Shown: positions 1 to 5,847 of the stretch, in pieces
Layout: each line of letters starts with the position of its first letter
How positions within the stretch are numbered: the stretch's first letter is position 1
Assembly: GCA_021775655.1 (NCBI GenBank)
Contig: JAJFHK010000101.1
Span: forward strand, 1-6,040
DNA length: 6,040 nucleotides
Direction: 5' to 3'
Source: Filomicrobium sp.
GTDB lineage: Bacteria > Pseudomonadota > Alphaproteobacteria > Rhizobiales > Hyphomicrobiaceae
The notes under the pieces: generated by a model
Database searches by the model: none
What the model was told of the DNA's origin: nothing
Seen by the model: only the letters and a program-made list of their open reading frames with translations
Position numbers and translations under genes: made by a program

Positions 1-1
1 C

Positions 2-193
2 GATCTGCGCCGCATCGGCGATATCGACGACAAAACCGCAACGCTTCTCAACGGCCTTGGATACACACGGTATTCCGATATCTCAGGCTGGACCGCAAAC
101 GATGCTACAAAAGTTCGCGGTGCCTTGGGCGACCGTGCCGCACGAGAAAGCTGGATTGAACAGGCCAAAATCCTCGCCGATGAAAAAGACACT
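2..193 (+). repeat. H3TH module 1
   Basis: This is the first visible module, 64 residues, ending in WIEQAKILADEKDT. Its hairpin reads IGDID where the other copies have I-x-G-I-D or I-x-G-I-G, so the turn glycine is displaced; this may be a degenerate copy. It starts essentially at the window edge, so further modules may lie upstream. Confidence 0.75.
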
Positions 194-1417
194 GGTCGAC
201 TCCGCCGTCTTGCAGGTGAGGGATGGACAAACCCCTGGTTGCAACTAGCGCCATCCGGCGATCTGAGCGATGAACTACCAAACGCACCTTTATCTGAAAC
301 ACGAACCGACAACCTTCTGCGAATTGATGGCATCGATTCAACAATGCAGGAGCAGCTCTACTCCAGCGGCATAAGAACCTACGCGCAAATCGCGACCTGG
401 ACCGCTTCGGACGTCCAAAGGGTCAATGCACTGCTCGGAAGGAGTCGTTACGTCTCCAGGCAGGACTGGATTGAGCAGGCTAAATTGCTCGCAGAAGGCC
501 ACGACACTGAAAACCCAACAAAGCTCACAACAACGCCAACAGCCTTTGCATCATCACTGGCATCGCAGACGGGCACAGCAGATGCCGCGGCGGCACCCGC
601 CGCGACGACCACAATCCCCCCCGCGGCATCCGCAACCGTCGCCGCCGCGACCGCTTCTGTCGCTGTAGCCACCCCACAGGCACCGGCGGTCGATATCCCA
701 CCCAGTGACCTTTTACAGATTGAAGGGATTGATGCTGCCACTCGCGATCAACTGACGAGCATTGGCGTGACGACCTACGCGCAGATTTCAAATTGGACCG
801 CAGCTGATATCCAGAAGTTCGATACACTCGTTGGCGAGACGGGCCGCGTTTCGAGGCAAAACTGGATTGAACAGGCAAAGATACTTGCTGAAGGCAAGCA
901 GACGGTGTTTGCGCAACGAATGTCAGAAGACCCTCCTACAACATCCGCCCCTGGCACCCTGCCAGCACCCGAACCGCTGCCCTCGGTTACAAAGACGACT
1001 TCCGATACAGCGCCAAGCGGGGCTTCAGCAGTAGAACCCGCACCACCGCCTGCTGCCGCATCGCGCCCATCACGCCTCGCCGACGCAATCAGGCAGAACT
1101 CCGCCACCACAAAAGGTTCCAGCGTCTCGGGTATGCGTTCTGTCCGCTCCCAGCTTCTATCAGGCGAATCTGTACTGCCCTCTGGCGAAGTCCAAGACCT
1201 CAAGAAGATCCGTGGCATCGGCGTCCTCATTGAAAAGAAACTGAACGCAATGGGAATCTACAACTACGACCAGGTTGCCAACTGGTCCGCAGGCGATATC
1301 GAAAGGATTTCCAGTTCACTCGACTTCAAAGGCAGGATCGAACGCGAAGGTTGGGTGGAACAGGCACGCATTCTGGCCTCAGGCGGCCAGACAGAATTCT
1401 CTAAGCGCCTCACCTGA
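2..1417 (+). CDS. Multi-repeat helix-hairpin-helix (H3TH, COG3743-like) protein, 5'-truncated
   Basis: The reading frame is open from base 2 to a TGA at 1415-1417 (471 visible residues), so the true start lies left of the window. A TTG at 125 in this frame is an internal Leu of the first repeat, not a start. The protein has four copies of a ~65-residue module: a Leu-rich hairpin (D-L-x-x-I-x-G-I-D/G), a G-x-x-x-Y-x-Q-I-x-x-W-T/S-A-x-D segment, and a terminal W-I/V-E-Q-A-K/R-x-L-A helix. This matches the predicted H3TH domain (COG3743) that alphaproteobacteria often carry as a C-terminal extension on NuoE or ribosomal protein L21, or as stand-alone proteins. Linkers are about 38, 66 and 97 residues long, rich in Ala, Pro, Thr and Ser, and probably disordered. 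No catalytic domain, signal peptide or membrane segment is visible. Nucleic-acid or protein binding is a family-based inference; the function is unknown and the missing N-terminus could carry another domain. Confidence 0.85.
   Translation, partial: DLRRIGDIDDKTATLLNGLGYTRYSDISGWTANDATKVRGALGDRAARESWIEQAKILADEKDTGRLRRLAGEGWTNPWLQLAPSGDLSDELPNAPLSETRTDNLLRIDGIDSTMQEQLYSSGIRTYAQIATWTASDVQRVNALLGRSRYVSRQDWIEQAKLLAEGHDTENPTKLTTTPTAFASSLASQTGTADAAAAPAATTTIPPAASATVAAATASVAVATPQAPAVDIPPSDLLQIEGIDAATRDQLTSIGVTTYAQISNWTAADIQKFDTLVGETGRVSRQNWIEQAKILAEGKQTVFAQRMSEDPPTTSAPGTLPAPEPLPSVTKTTSDTAPSGASAVEPAPPPAAASRPSRLADAIRQNSATTKGSSVSGMRSVRSQLLSGESVLPSGEVQDLKKIRGIGVLIEKKLNAMGIYNYDQVANWSAGDIERISSSLDFKGRIEREGWVEQARILASGGQTEFSKRLT
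308..508 (+). repeat. H3TH module 2
   Basis: This module of 67 residues includes IDGID, TYAQI, WTASD and WIEQAKLLAEG. It is closest to module 3, sharing about 37 of 66 aligned residues by hand, including TYAQI, VSRQ, WIEQAK and LAEG. That suggests these two arose by a later duplication than the others. Confidence 0.8.
707..904 (+). repeat. H3TH module 3
   Basis: This module of 66 residues includes IEGID, TYAQI, WTAAD, VSRQ and WIEQAKILAEG. It shares a 14-base identical stretch (TGGATTGAACAGGC) with module 1, but codons elsewhere differ synonymously. The repeats are therefore conserved mainly at protein level, not as recent DNA copies. Confidence 0.8.
1196..1414 (+). repeat. H3TH module 4 (canonical, C-terminal)
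   Basis: This is the most family-typical copy: DLKKIRGIG, then EKKLNAMGIYNYDQVANW, FKGRIEREGW, VEQARILASGG and the terminal TEFSKR. The GIG hairpin and FKGRIER segment are the hallmarks of the single-copy H3TH extensions of alphaproteobacteria. It ends the protein, the position in which the domain normally occurs. Confidence 0.85.
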
Positions 1418-1460
1418 TGCCGGTAAAAACCCGCACTGACAATCATACGAGCAAGAAACG

Positions 1461-1483
1461 ACGGGTGCGATCACCGCACCCGT
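1461..1483. terminator. Hairpin between convergent genes, probable bidirectional terminator
   Basis: This is a perfect 9-bp inverted repeat, ACGGGTGCG / CGCACCCGT, around a 5-base ATCAC loop. It sits in the 108-bp gap between two gene ends that face each other. There is no strong U-tract on the plus side; read on the minus strand it is followed by the modestly T-rich CGTTTCTTG. Position and stem strength favour transcript end formation, but classic intrinsic termination is uncertain. Confidence 0.6.
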
Positions 1484-1525
1484 ATTCGGATTCAAAGACC
1501 TCACCGTAAAATCACAAAACAGCAT

Positions 1526-2425
1526 TCACGCAGCAACGCGCGCATGCCCGGTTGCATCGGCGCGATTAAAAAAATCTGCAACGACCTCCTGCGAGGCGAG
1601 ATCCTTCAAGAACGGCGCATGTCCCTGATCGGACACTGTGTACCGTTCTAGCTTCGCATGCCGCTGCGCCATCCTCTCAATTGTCGTTTCCGACAGCAGG
1701 TCCGTATTCTGGCCCCGGATCACCATGACAGGAACGCGCGTCAACGATTCAAACTGCGCCCAAAGCTCCGGCACAGGCCCATCGAGTACGGACAGGGCAT
1801 TTTTGAGTTGCGGGTCGTAACCCGGAGAGGGCTTGCCACGCTTCTCGTTGTACCATTGGCGCGCAACTTCTTCCCAGACGTCATCATCAATTCCGCTAAA
1901 GCTGCGCTGGTTGACGTCGCGCACAACCTGCGTTGCTTCCCGCCAATCACGCGGAAGCGGCACGCGCCCGACATAGCCAGCTATTCGCATCAAACCGTCG
2001 CGCTCAATCACAGGTCCGATATCATTGAGCACAACAGAGCTGACAGTTGATGGCTGCAGAGCGGCCATGATCATGGTTACCAGGCCGCCCCTCGACGTCC
2101 CGACGATTGCGACTTCCTTCAATTCGGCAAACGTCAAGAAATCTATGACATCCAACGCTTCAACCGGCACTGCGTAATTCTTCCAATTACGGTCCCAGTC
2201 AGATTTCCCTCTGCCACGATAATCGAGCGTATAAACAGATCGCCCCTCCGGGCCCTTCGATAGATAGCTTGCCAGATCATGAAAATCGCGACTGTTGCGC
2301 GTCAGTCCGGCCAAACACAACACAGGTGTCTTTCGCGAATTCGCGCACGGATAGCGGCGCGCGTAAAGGCGCAAGCCATCGCGTACACGCAGACTAAGTT
2401 CCTGAAAATTATCCTGCGACCCCAT
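1526..2425 (-). CDS. Alpha/beta-fold hydrolase
   Basis: This is a complete 299-residue alpha/beta hydrolase. The nucleophile elbow GTSRGG places the catalytic Ser at residue 111. The acid is probably Asp242 in GQNTDLL, following strand VPVMVIRG, and the base is His269 in DQGHAPFL. The oxyanion-hole region is LAGLTRNSRDF (38-48), and DYRGRGKSD (68-76) is the usual strand-4 segment. Residues ~140-220 form the cap. No signal peptide is seen, so it is probably cytoplasmic. The ATG is the only good start: AGAGGG lies 8 bases upstream (2434-2439) and an in-frame stop lies further up. It begins 78 bp after slt on the same strand, with no clear terminator between, so co-transcription is likely. The substrate cannot be told from sequence: esterase, lactonase and C-C hydrolase are all possible in this superfamily. 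Confidence 0.9.
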   Translation of the reverse strand: MGSQDNFQELSLRVRDGLRLYARRYPCANSRKTPVLCLAGLTRNSRDFHDLASYLSKGPEGRSVYTLDYRGRGKSDWDRNWKNYAVPVEALDVIDFLTFAELKEVAIVGTSRGGLVTMIMAALQPSTVSSVVLNDIGPVIERDGLMRIAGYVGRVPLPRDWREATQVVRDVNQRSFSGIDDDVWEEVARQWYNEKRGKPSPGYDPQLKNALSVLDGPVPELWAQFESLTRVPVMVIRGQNTDLLSETTIERMAQRHAKLERYTVSDQGHAPFLKDLASQEVVADFFNRADATGHARVAA

Positions 2426-2433
2426 GCATCGTG

Positions 2434-2439
2434 CCCTCT
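2434..2439 (-). promoter_or_regulatory. Ribosome binding site of the hydrolase
   Basis: On the minus strand AGAGGG lies 8 bases before the ATG at 2425, which supports that start. Confidence 0.5.
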
Positions 2440-2503
2440 GTCGTCGTACCCCGGTCGCCTCCTGCTATGCGGCCGCAGCGAATCGCTGATGTACCAATTC
2501 AGT

Positions 2504-4501
2504 TTACCTGCCTGAGCTGAGTTGAAGCCCCTTGGAACCTGGAGCAAAGCGTTTTTCCGCCCGCTTTTTTTGTTTTGCCCGCAGTAAATCGTCTTCCAGC
2601 CGCAAAGGCGTGGGTTCGCCCAACCGGGCACGGTACATTTGGATGTTCGACAAAACTTTCGCAACGTAGTTGCGCGTCTCCCAGAACGGAATCCTTTCGA
2701 TCCAGTCAATTTCGTCTATCAGGGCATCACGCGGATCTCCAATCCGGCGAATCCACTGCCTCGCCCGCCCAGGCCCGGCGTTGTAGCCTGCCAGGCCCAG
2801 AACATATGAACCTCCAAATTCCTGCATTCGGTCAGCAATGTAAGCAGACGACAGTTTCGTATTGTAGGACTCATCTGTAAGCAGACGTCCGATATTACAT
2901 TTAATCTTGTAATCATTGCACACGTGACGCGCTGTAATCGGCATCACCTGCAGGATCCCACGCGCTCCAGCACTGGAAATGATTGAAGAATTGAATTCAC
3001 TTTCCTGCCGCGCGACTGACAGCAAAAACGCAGGCTCGGGCGGTTCACGCAATGGCTTGTATTCGGGAAACGCGTGCAGCGGATAGCCGTAGTAGACAAG
3101 GTTCATTCCTCTCGCGATTCCCAACTTTGCTATGCGAAGCGATTGTTGGGTGTCGCCTATTTCCCTCGCCAGGTGCGCGATCAGCGCCACCTCCGCCTCG
3201 GTCTCGAAGATGTTTCCCAGGTTCGCCAAGAATGGTCGGGTGATGTTGCGGCCCAAGCCTGCCTTGTCAGCAATTACCGCAGCGATGGCCGAATCAAGTG
3301 TCTGAAATCGGCGAACTTGCTCCTCGTTGGGGGCCTGCGGCGGCTTAATCTCAATCGCCTGTGGCCCTTGTTTAACCCGCTGCCGGGCAAGGTGGGCATG
3401 GAATGTATCGATTTGCTCGGTGAACGCATCGCGGAAGTGCTTTTCTGCAGTCGCAGTATCGCCGGACGCTTCATGTGCCCGCCCCAGCCAATAGGCAGAC
3501 TTGGATCGGCTCAGCGGACCATCTGCATACTTTCGCATCGCTTTGAAATGCACCTTGGCCGCATCCACATCGCCCAGATAGCGCAGCGACAACCAACCAA
3601 GTAGAAACTCCTGTTGCTTCAGCGGATTGACACTCAAACCCTTCGCCGACTTCACGGTCTTGTATGCGGTCTTGAAATTCTTCGCCTTCATTGCATCGTA
3701 GGCCTTGGAGCGAATCTTTCGCCACTTGGAATCGGCCTTCGACGTATCTGATCTGGCGCGCGCCGCAACATCTTCTTCGTCGATCAAATTACCTAGCAGG
3801 CCCTTCAATTCTGTCGCCTTCGAGGATGGAAGCTTGTCCTTGCGCCAAGCCTGGCTGGCAACCTTACGGGCCTCAGTCTGCTTGCCTGATTTTGCCAAAG
3901 CTAACGCCAGCGCAGTTTTTCCGACAACCGTTCCAGGAGCGATCGTCTTGAAGGCTGCGATCGTCGTTTCTGGGTCATCGAGGTTCAAAAGCTTTTCTTC
4001 CAAATGCTCGATGAGCAACCATCGATTTGGCCATGTCGGATTTGCGTCGAGAAAGTTCCGATAGGCGGCTATGGTTCCCTCGCCCTTACGCAAGAGCAGC
4101 CAGTCGACAAGTTTGACGGTGACCGGATCCTTCAGCTCACCACGCAACAGCAAGACATCCACATACCTGCCTTCGTCGACGGCTTTTTGCGCCTGCTTCA
4201 ACCGCTCAGCATCTTCAACGCTGAGCGCGGTTTCGCGTACCGGCGCGATTGACTCGTCAAGCGCCGCATTGTGTTTGGCTTCGACAGGCGAAATAACCTT
4301 TGGCAAACGTAGTACGCCGGTGTCAGCCCTTGCAGCCTTAATCGCTTCGATGTCGCGCTTTGGGTTCTCTCCAGGTGCCGGGGGCACTTTTGCGTGTCCA
4401 GGCGACGGTTCGATCGAGAGCGTTCCCAAGATCAAGCCCGCAATGAAAAGCGCAAAAATCGGCCCCCTGAGGCCTACATCGCTTCCAGAAACACTTGTCA
4501 T
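2504..4501 (-). CDS. slt: Soluble lytic murein transglycosylase (Slt70-type, GH23)
   Basis: This 665-residue protein is close in length to E. coli Slt70. Residues 1-37 look like a signal peptide: a hydrophobic core at about 14-30 and probable cleavage after GHA (35-37), so the enzyme acts in the periplasm. Residues ~90-450 are alpha-helical with TPR-like units (for example AYWLGRAHEASGDTATAEKHF, 336-356), the superhelical scaffold of this family. The C-terminal SLT domain (~485-620) has the catalytic Glu500 in ARQESEF, then GARGILQVMP (512-521), AGYNAGPGRA (571-580) and IPFWETRNYV (604-613). It would cleave the MurNAc-GlcNAc bond non-hydrolytically, giving 1,6-anhydro-MurNAc ends. Cys528 and Cys535 in the SLT domain could form a disulfide. 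The C-terminal tail is very basic. The ATG gives the signal peptide and no other plausible start is seen, but no clear Shine-Dalgarno precedes it. The gene is divergent from dapA. Confidence 0.93.
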   Translation of the reverse strand: MTSVSGSDVGLRGPIFALFIAGLILGTLSIEPSPGHAKVPPAPGENPKRDIEAIKAARADTGVLRLPKVISPVEAKHNAALDESIAPVRETALSVEDAERLKQAQKAVDEGRYVDVLLLRGELKDPVTVKLVDWLLLRKGEGTIAAYRNFLDANPTWPNRWLLIEHLEEKLLNLDDPETTIAAFKTIAPGTVVGKTALALALAKSGKQTEARKVASQAWRKDKLPSSKATELKGLLGNLIDEEDVAARARSDTSKADSKWRKIRSKAYDAMKAKNFKTAYKTVKSAKGLSVNPLKQQEFLLGWLSLRYLGDVDAAKVHFKAMRKYADGPLSRSKSAYWLGRAHEASGDTATAEKHFRDAFTEQIDTFHAHLARQRVKQGPQAIEIKPPQAPNEEQVRRFQTLDSAIAAVIADKAGLGRNITRPFLANLGNIFETEAEVALIAHLAREIGDTQQSLRIAKLGIARGMNLVYYGYPLHAFPEYKPLREPPEPAFLLSVARQESEFNSSIISSAGARGILQVMPITARHVCNDYKIKCNIGRLLTDESYNTKLSSAYIADRMQEFGGSYVLGLAGYNAGPGRARQWIRRIGDPRDALIDEIDWIERIPFWETRNYVAKVLSNIQMYRARLGEPTPLRLEDDLLRAKQKKRAEKRFAPGSKGLQLSSGR

Positions 4502-4561
4502 GCTTAAAAAAACCCGTTGAACATTTCAGACAGCGTCGCTTGCAGGCCTCGGTGCAAAGGC

Positions 4562-4589
4562 ATAATGTCGCCGCAAATTACACCTGCAA
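4562..4589 (-). promoter_or_regulatory. Candidate slt promoter
   Basis: On the minus strand TTGCAG (4584-4589) and CATTAT (4562-4567) are separated by 16 bases, a weak match to a housekeeping promoter. It would give a leader of about 55 bases. This is pattern reading only. Confidence 0.25.
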
Positions 4590-4659
4590 CGGCCCTTCGT
4601 TTTGCCCTGATGAGGCAAAGTGGTGCGCAACCTAACAATGCAGCGCCACGGCAACAAGT

Positions 4660-4689
4660 TCGACAAGAAACAGCACGATTCAATCTAAT
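4660..4689 (+). promoter_or_regulatory. Candidate dapA promoter
   Basis: TCGACA (4660-4665) and TCTAAT (4684-4689), separated by 18 bases, each match the sigma-70-type consensus at five of six positions. Transcription would begin near 4696, leaving a structured leader of about 195 bases before dapA. A GANTC site (GATTC, 4677-4681), the target of the CcrM methylase in alphaproteobacteria, lies inside the spacer. Confidence 0.35.
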
Positions 4690-4707
4690 TTGGTCCAAGT
4701 CGTGCTG
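4671..4707. promoter_or_regulatory. Inverted repeat over the candidate dapA promoter
   Basis: Perfect 8-bp arms CAGCACGA (4671-4678) and TCGTGCTG (4700-4707) flank a 21-base interval. GAA/TTC pairs extend the match beyond one mismatch. The left arm lies between the -35 and -10 candidates, and the right arm lies just past the expected start site. This could be an operator for a dimeric regulator. Whether it acts as DNA site or RNA hairpin cannot be told. Confidence 0.4.
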
Positions 4708-4730
4708 GTTCTGCTTGGCCGCTGCAGTCT

Positions 4731-4777
4731 GCTTCAACACAAGCTTGCACTTGAAGCGAGCTTGCGTAGCCTCAAGC
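4731..4777. repeat. Three tandem GCTT...AAGC hairpin units
   Basis: Three consecutive short inverted repeats share the arms GCTT/AAGC: 4731-4744, 4743-4757 and 4760-4777. The third has 5-bp arms GCTTG/CAAGC, and the first two share bases 4743-4744. They lie in the presumed dapA leader. Each stem is weak alone; the repetition is what makes the region notable. Confidence 0.4.
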
Positions 4778-4791
4778 GCAGGCAGTGTTGA

Positions 4792-4822
4792 GCAAAACAA
4801 AAAGGCGCGGGCAAGGACCCGC
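4792..4822 (-). terminator. Minus-strand intrinsic-terminator-like hairpin in the dapA leader
   Basis: Read on the minus strand, GCGGG-TCCTTG-CCCGC (4807-4822) is followed by GCC and then TTTTTGTTTTG, the layout of a Rho-independent terminator. It faces away from dapA, so it would stop antisense transcription leaving dapA towards slt. The stem is only 5 bp, all G-C pairs. Confidence 0.4.
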
Positions 4823-4875
4823 CGGCGACCATCCGGATCGCATTTATGAAACCGGTTGGAAACAGGAATGACAAA

Positions 4876-4884
4876 AAGGGGAAG
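4876..4884 (+). promoter_or_regulatory. Ribosome binding site of dapA (decides the start)
   Basis: AAGGGGAAG lies 7 bases before the ATG at 4892. Two earlier in-frame ATGs (4856 and 4868) would add 12 or 8 residues not normally present in DapA proteins, so 4892 is preferred. Confidence 0.55.
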
Positions 4885-4891
4885 TGACGAA

Positions 4892-5782
4892 ATGTTCAAG
4901 GGGTCCTATACCGCACTGATAACGCCATTTCGCAATGGTGCGATCGATGAGGACGCCTTCGTCCGCTTCGTCGAATGGCAACTAAGCGAAGGCACTCACG
5001 GCCTTGTCCCCGTCGGCACCACCGGCGAAAGTCCGACCTTGGACCACGACGAACACAAGCGCGTTGTTGACCTGACGATCAAGGCCGCAGCTGGCCGCGC
5101 GCCTGTCATCGCTGGTGCCGGATCCAACGCAACCGCCGAGGCGGTCGACTTCGCCAAGCATGCCGAAAGTGCCGGAGCAAACGGCCTTCTCGTCGTTACG
5201 CCGTATTACAATAAGCCTACCCAGGAAGGTCTTTATCAACACTTTAAGGCGGTAAATGATGCCGTCCAGATCCCAATCATTATCTACAATATCCCCGGAC
5301 GGTCGGTCATCGACATGTCGGTCGAAACCATGACAAGGCTCTTTTCCCTCGACAATATTGCAGGCGTAAAGGATGCAACCGCCGACCTCGCTAGAGTCTC
5401 CCAGCAGCGTGCCGCCATGGGGCAGGGTTTCAACCAGCTGTCCGGAGAAGATGCGACCGCGCTCGGATTCATGGCCCACGGTGGTGATGGCTGCATCTCC
5501 GTCACGTCGAACGTCGCACCTCGCCTTTGCGCCGAATTCCAAAACGCTTGCCTTGCAGGCGATTTCGCCAAGGCGCTGGAGCTTCAGGACCGGTTAATGC
5601 CGCTTCACGACTGTCTGTTCCTTGAAACAAATCCGTCACCGGCCAAATATGCACTGTGGCGCCTGGGTTTCTGCGAGACCGAAGCAAGGCTTCCACTCGT
5701 CCCACTAAAGGAGACGACCAAACAGGCTGTCGAAGAAGCGATGATCAAGACGGGACTAATAACGGCTGCCGCGGCCCAATAG
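4892..5782 (+). CDS. dapA: 4-hydroxy-tetrahydrodipicolinate synthase
   Basis: DapA condenses pyruvate with L-aspartate-4-semialdehyde in the cytoplasm. It is the first committed step to meso-diaminopimelate and lysine, and so feeds peptidoglycan synthesis. The protein is 296 residues, the usual family length, and forms a single (beta/alpha)8 barrel. Lys160 in AGVKDAT forms the Schiff base with pyruvate. The catalytic triad is Thr44 in VGTTGES, Tyr106 in TPYYNKPT and Tyr132 in IYNIPGR. Arg137 in the same motif binds the semialdehyde carboxylate. These sit one position before their E. coli counterparts. The start at [13 protein letters not shown] matches the family and has a ribosome site; a 308-residue form from 4856 is less likely. 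The gene is divergent from slt and 65 bp upstream of smpB on the same strand, which suggests co-transcription. No frameshift or missing key residue is seen. Confidence 0.96.
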   Translation: MFKGSYTALITPFRNGAIDEDAFVRFVEWQLSEGTHGLVPVGTTGESPTLDHDEHKRVVDLTIKAAAGRAPVIAGAGSNATAEAVDFAKHAESAGANGLLVVTPYYNKPTQEGLYQHFKAVNDAVQIPIIIYNIPGRSVIDMSVETMTRLFSLDNIAGVKDATADLARVSQQRAAMGQGFNQLSGEDATALGFMAHGGDGCISVTSNVAPRLCAEFQNACLAGDFAKALELQDRLMPLHDCLFLETNPSPAKYALWRLGFCETEARLPLVPLKETTKQAVEEAMIKTGLITAAAAQ

Positions 5783-5794
5783 CGGTCAGTCCCT

Positions 5795-5810
5795 CGGACA
5801 TGCATGTCCG
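5795..5810. promoter_or_regulatory. Perfect 16-bp palindrome between dapA and smpB
   Basis: CGGACATGCATGTCCG is fully self-complementary. As RNA it would form a 6-bp stem with a TGCA loop, 12 bases after the dapA stop. There is no U-tract after it, so a strong intrinsic terminator is unlikely. It could be a regulator site, an RNA processing or stability hairpin, or chance. Confidence 0.4.
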
Positions 5811-5847
5811 TTGAAAATGACGATTCCATTGTGTGAAGGCTCTAACC

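Larger units (their letters stand above)
4502..4891. other. Divergent slt/dapA intergenic control region
   Basis: This 390-bp stretch holds no convincing gene. Overlapping open frames on both strands translate to compositionally odd, Cys- and Arg-rich peptides with no recognisable domain. It should contain the promoters of slt (leftward) and dapA (rightward), and it holds several inverted repeats listed separately. Confidence 0.7.

Noticed and set aside
775..1230. 151-codon open frame on the minus strand within the H3TH gene
   Set aside because: It mirrors the repeat gene's codon bias, and the plus frame has clear repeated domains.
2458..2463. Strong AGGAGG on the minus strand between slt and the hydrolase
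   Set aside because: No start codon follows at a usable distance, and an in-frame stop separates it from the hydrolase frame.
2467..2476. TGCGGCCGCA palindrome between slt and the hydrolase
   Set aside because: It has no loop and no T-tract, so it is not a terminator; a short GC palindrome is weak evidence alone.
3074..3604. 176-codon open frame on the plus strand inside slt
   Set aside because: It lies wholly antisense to a well-supported slt coding frame and shows no domain; it is a frame shadow.
4504..4520. Possible CtrA site near TTAA at 4504
   Set aside because: The second half-site (TTAA after seven bases) is absent; it reads CGTT.
4517..4849. 110-codon open frame on the plus strand upstream of dapA
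   Set aside because: It starts at TTG without a ribosome site, its composition looks random, and it occupies the expected promoter region.
4504..4899. 131-codon open frame on the minus strand between slt and dapA
   Set aside because: It overlaps the dapA start, has a Cys/Arg-rich composition unlike a real protein, no recognisable domain, and runs through the terminator-like hairpin. Only its last six codons are noted separately.
4982..5542. 186-codon open frame on the minus strand inside dapA
   Set aside because: It is antisense to dapA, where conserved codons create the open frame; the Gly/Asp-rich translation has no family features.
5811..5839. Possible separate smpB promoter beginning TTGAAA
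   Set aside because: No acceptable -10 element is found 16-18 bases downstream, and the ribosome site occupies that place.
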